Positions 59,141-59,287 of a stretch of 59,287 nt of DNA are shown here, in pieces. This DNA comes from an uncultured Lachnospiraceae bacterium (GTDB lineage: Bacteria > Bacillota > Clostridia > Lachnospirales > Lachnospiraceae), in NCBI GenBank assembly GCA_947626795.1, contig CANQTH010000007.1, positions 1 through 59,287 of the forward strand, written 5' to 3'. Below the pieces are notes generated by a model. It was given only the letters and a program-made list of their open reading frames with translations. It was not told the origin of the DNA and did no database searches. A program made the position numbers and the translations under genes. How positions within the stretch are numbered: the first letter of the stretch is position 1; each line of letters opens with the position of its first letter.

Positions 59141-59287
59141 TCTATGCGCGATCCAAGATCTCGTGGCAGTCCGTGATGTAATAATCCGCCAGCCGACGCT
59201 TTTCTTCTCATTAGCCCGAGCCGATGGCCCGCTATGCGCGATCCAAGATCTCGTGGCAGTCCGTGATGTAATAATCCGCCAGCCGAC
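59141..59287 (-). repeat. 90-bp direct repeat of the 3' end of the gene at the right edge
   Basis: CTATGCGCGATCCAAGATCT and the following ~35 bases, up to CCGCCAGCCGAC, occur at 59142 and again at 59232, exactly 90 bp apart and identical. The right copy is the end of the gene running in from outside; the left one is a spare tail beyond its stop. The 51 bases between 59090 and 59140 hold nothing else. Confidence 0.88.
59232..59287 (-). CDS. C-terminal end of an unidentified gene, cut by the window edge
   Basis: Read on the minus strand the last 56 bases give RLADYYITDCHEILDRA and a TAG at 59232-59234. The same 17 residues and stop can be read from the copy at 59142, preceded there by EKKR. 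Too little is visible to name the protein. The choice of frame rests on it being the only one that ends in a stop exactly inside the duplicated block, as at the other duplicated gene tails. Confidence 0.5.
   Translation of the reverse strand, partial: RLADYYITDCHEILDRA

Noticed and set aside
57428-59176. 582-codon open frame on the plus strand
   Set aside because: It is the antisense shadow of the YgiQ-type gene; its text has no family resemblance, and long antisense frames are expected in GC-rich coding DNA.

Overview
The window looks like chromosomal DNA from a GC-rich member of the Clostridia, most likely a Lachnospiraceae-type gut anaerobe. The basis is low-GC-Firmicute style signals (AGGAGG ribosome sites, sigma-A promoters, infC-rpmI-rplT with an ATT start, RecU, short HisG plus HisZ, a HisA-like/HisIE fusion, UgpC/MsmK-type ATPase, secreted multi-domain proteins with CxxC repeats). 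This assignment is an inference from gene content, not from a search. Almost every gene lies on the minus strand, so replication or transcription probably runs right to left here.

Layout, left to right. 1-74: 5' end of a group IIC intron entering from the left, placed right behind an intrinsic terminator. 0.3-6.2 kb: two large secreted proteins that share their last ~170 residues, with a decayed fructosamine-kinase gene between them. 6.7-7.9 kb: a small XRE regulator, a remnant of an Rpn/PD-(D/E)XK-type protein, and a GNAT acetyltransferase. 8-14 kb: gltBD glutamate synthase with a clear promoter. 14.5-16.5 kb: iron alcohol dehydrogenase and a CPBP membrane protease. 16.7-17.45 kb: remains of a PvuII-like restriction-modification system (controller fused in frame to the C-terminal half of the endonuclease, plus an N-terminal methyltransferase stub). 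17.5-25.5 kb: a run of HAD phosphatase, MoxR ATPase, VWA-like protein and BspA-type LRR protein behind a folate operon (folC, folE, folP, fused folB-folK). 25.7-33.2 kb: metallo-beta-lactamase lipoprotein, coiled-coil protein, CdaR-type regulator, sugar ABC ATPase, dUTPase, lytic transglycosylase, S1-domain protein. 33.4-34.8 kb: tRNA-Glu(CTC) and infC-rpmI-rplT with leader. 35-37 kb: PHP phosphoesterase and Cof-type HAD phosphatase. 37.6-44.2 kb: ppk, ppx, a DUF815 AAA ATPase, pheA and a small membrane protein. 44.4-49.7 kb: hisZ-G-D-B-IE. 49.8-55.7 kb: Hsp70-Sel1 chaperone, two dynamin-like GTPases and RecU. 55.8-59.1 kb: RluA pseudouridine synthase and YgiQ radical SAM protein. The last 56 bases are the end of another gene.

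Two repeat phenomena run through the window and are its most unusual property. First, a dispersed palindromic element whose arms read GTAACAGTTCAGCC ... GGCTGAACTGTTAC sits in many intergenic gaps, alone or with nested inner palindromes; two long copies in opposite orientation bracket hisIE-hisB-hisD. Second, at several loci the last bases of a gene, with its stop codon, are tandemly repeated downstream (iron ADH, MBL lipoprotein, sugar ATPase, RluA, the gene at the right edge, and weakly the PHP gene), with periods of 61-93 bp; related arrays of 45-69 bp lie beside other genes.

The best candidates for an undescribed system are the Hsp70-Sel1/dynamin/dynamin operon and the MoxR/VWA/LRR trio. 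The most striking decayed system is the PvuII-type controller-endonuclease fusion. All identifications rest on reading the translated sequence and remembered family features; no search was run.
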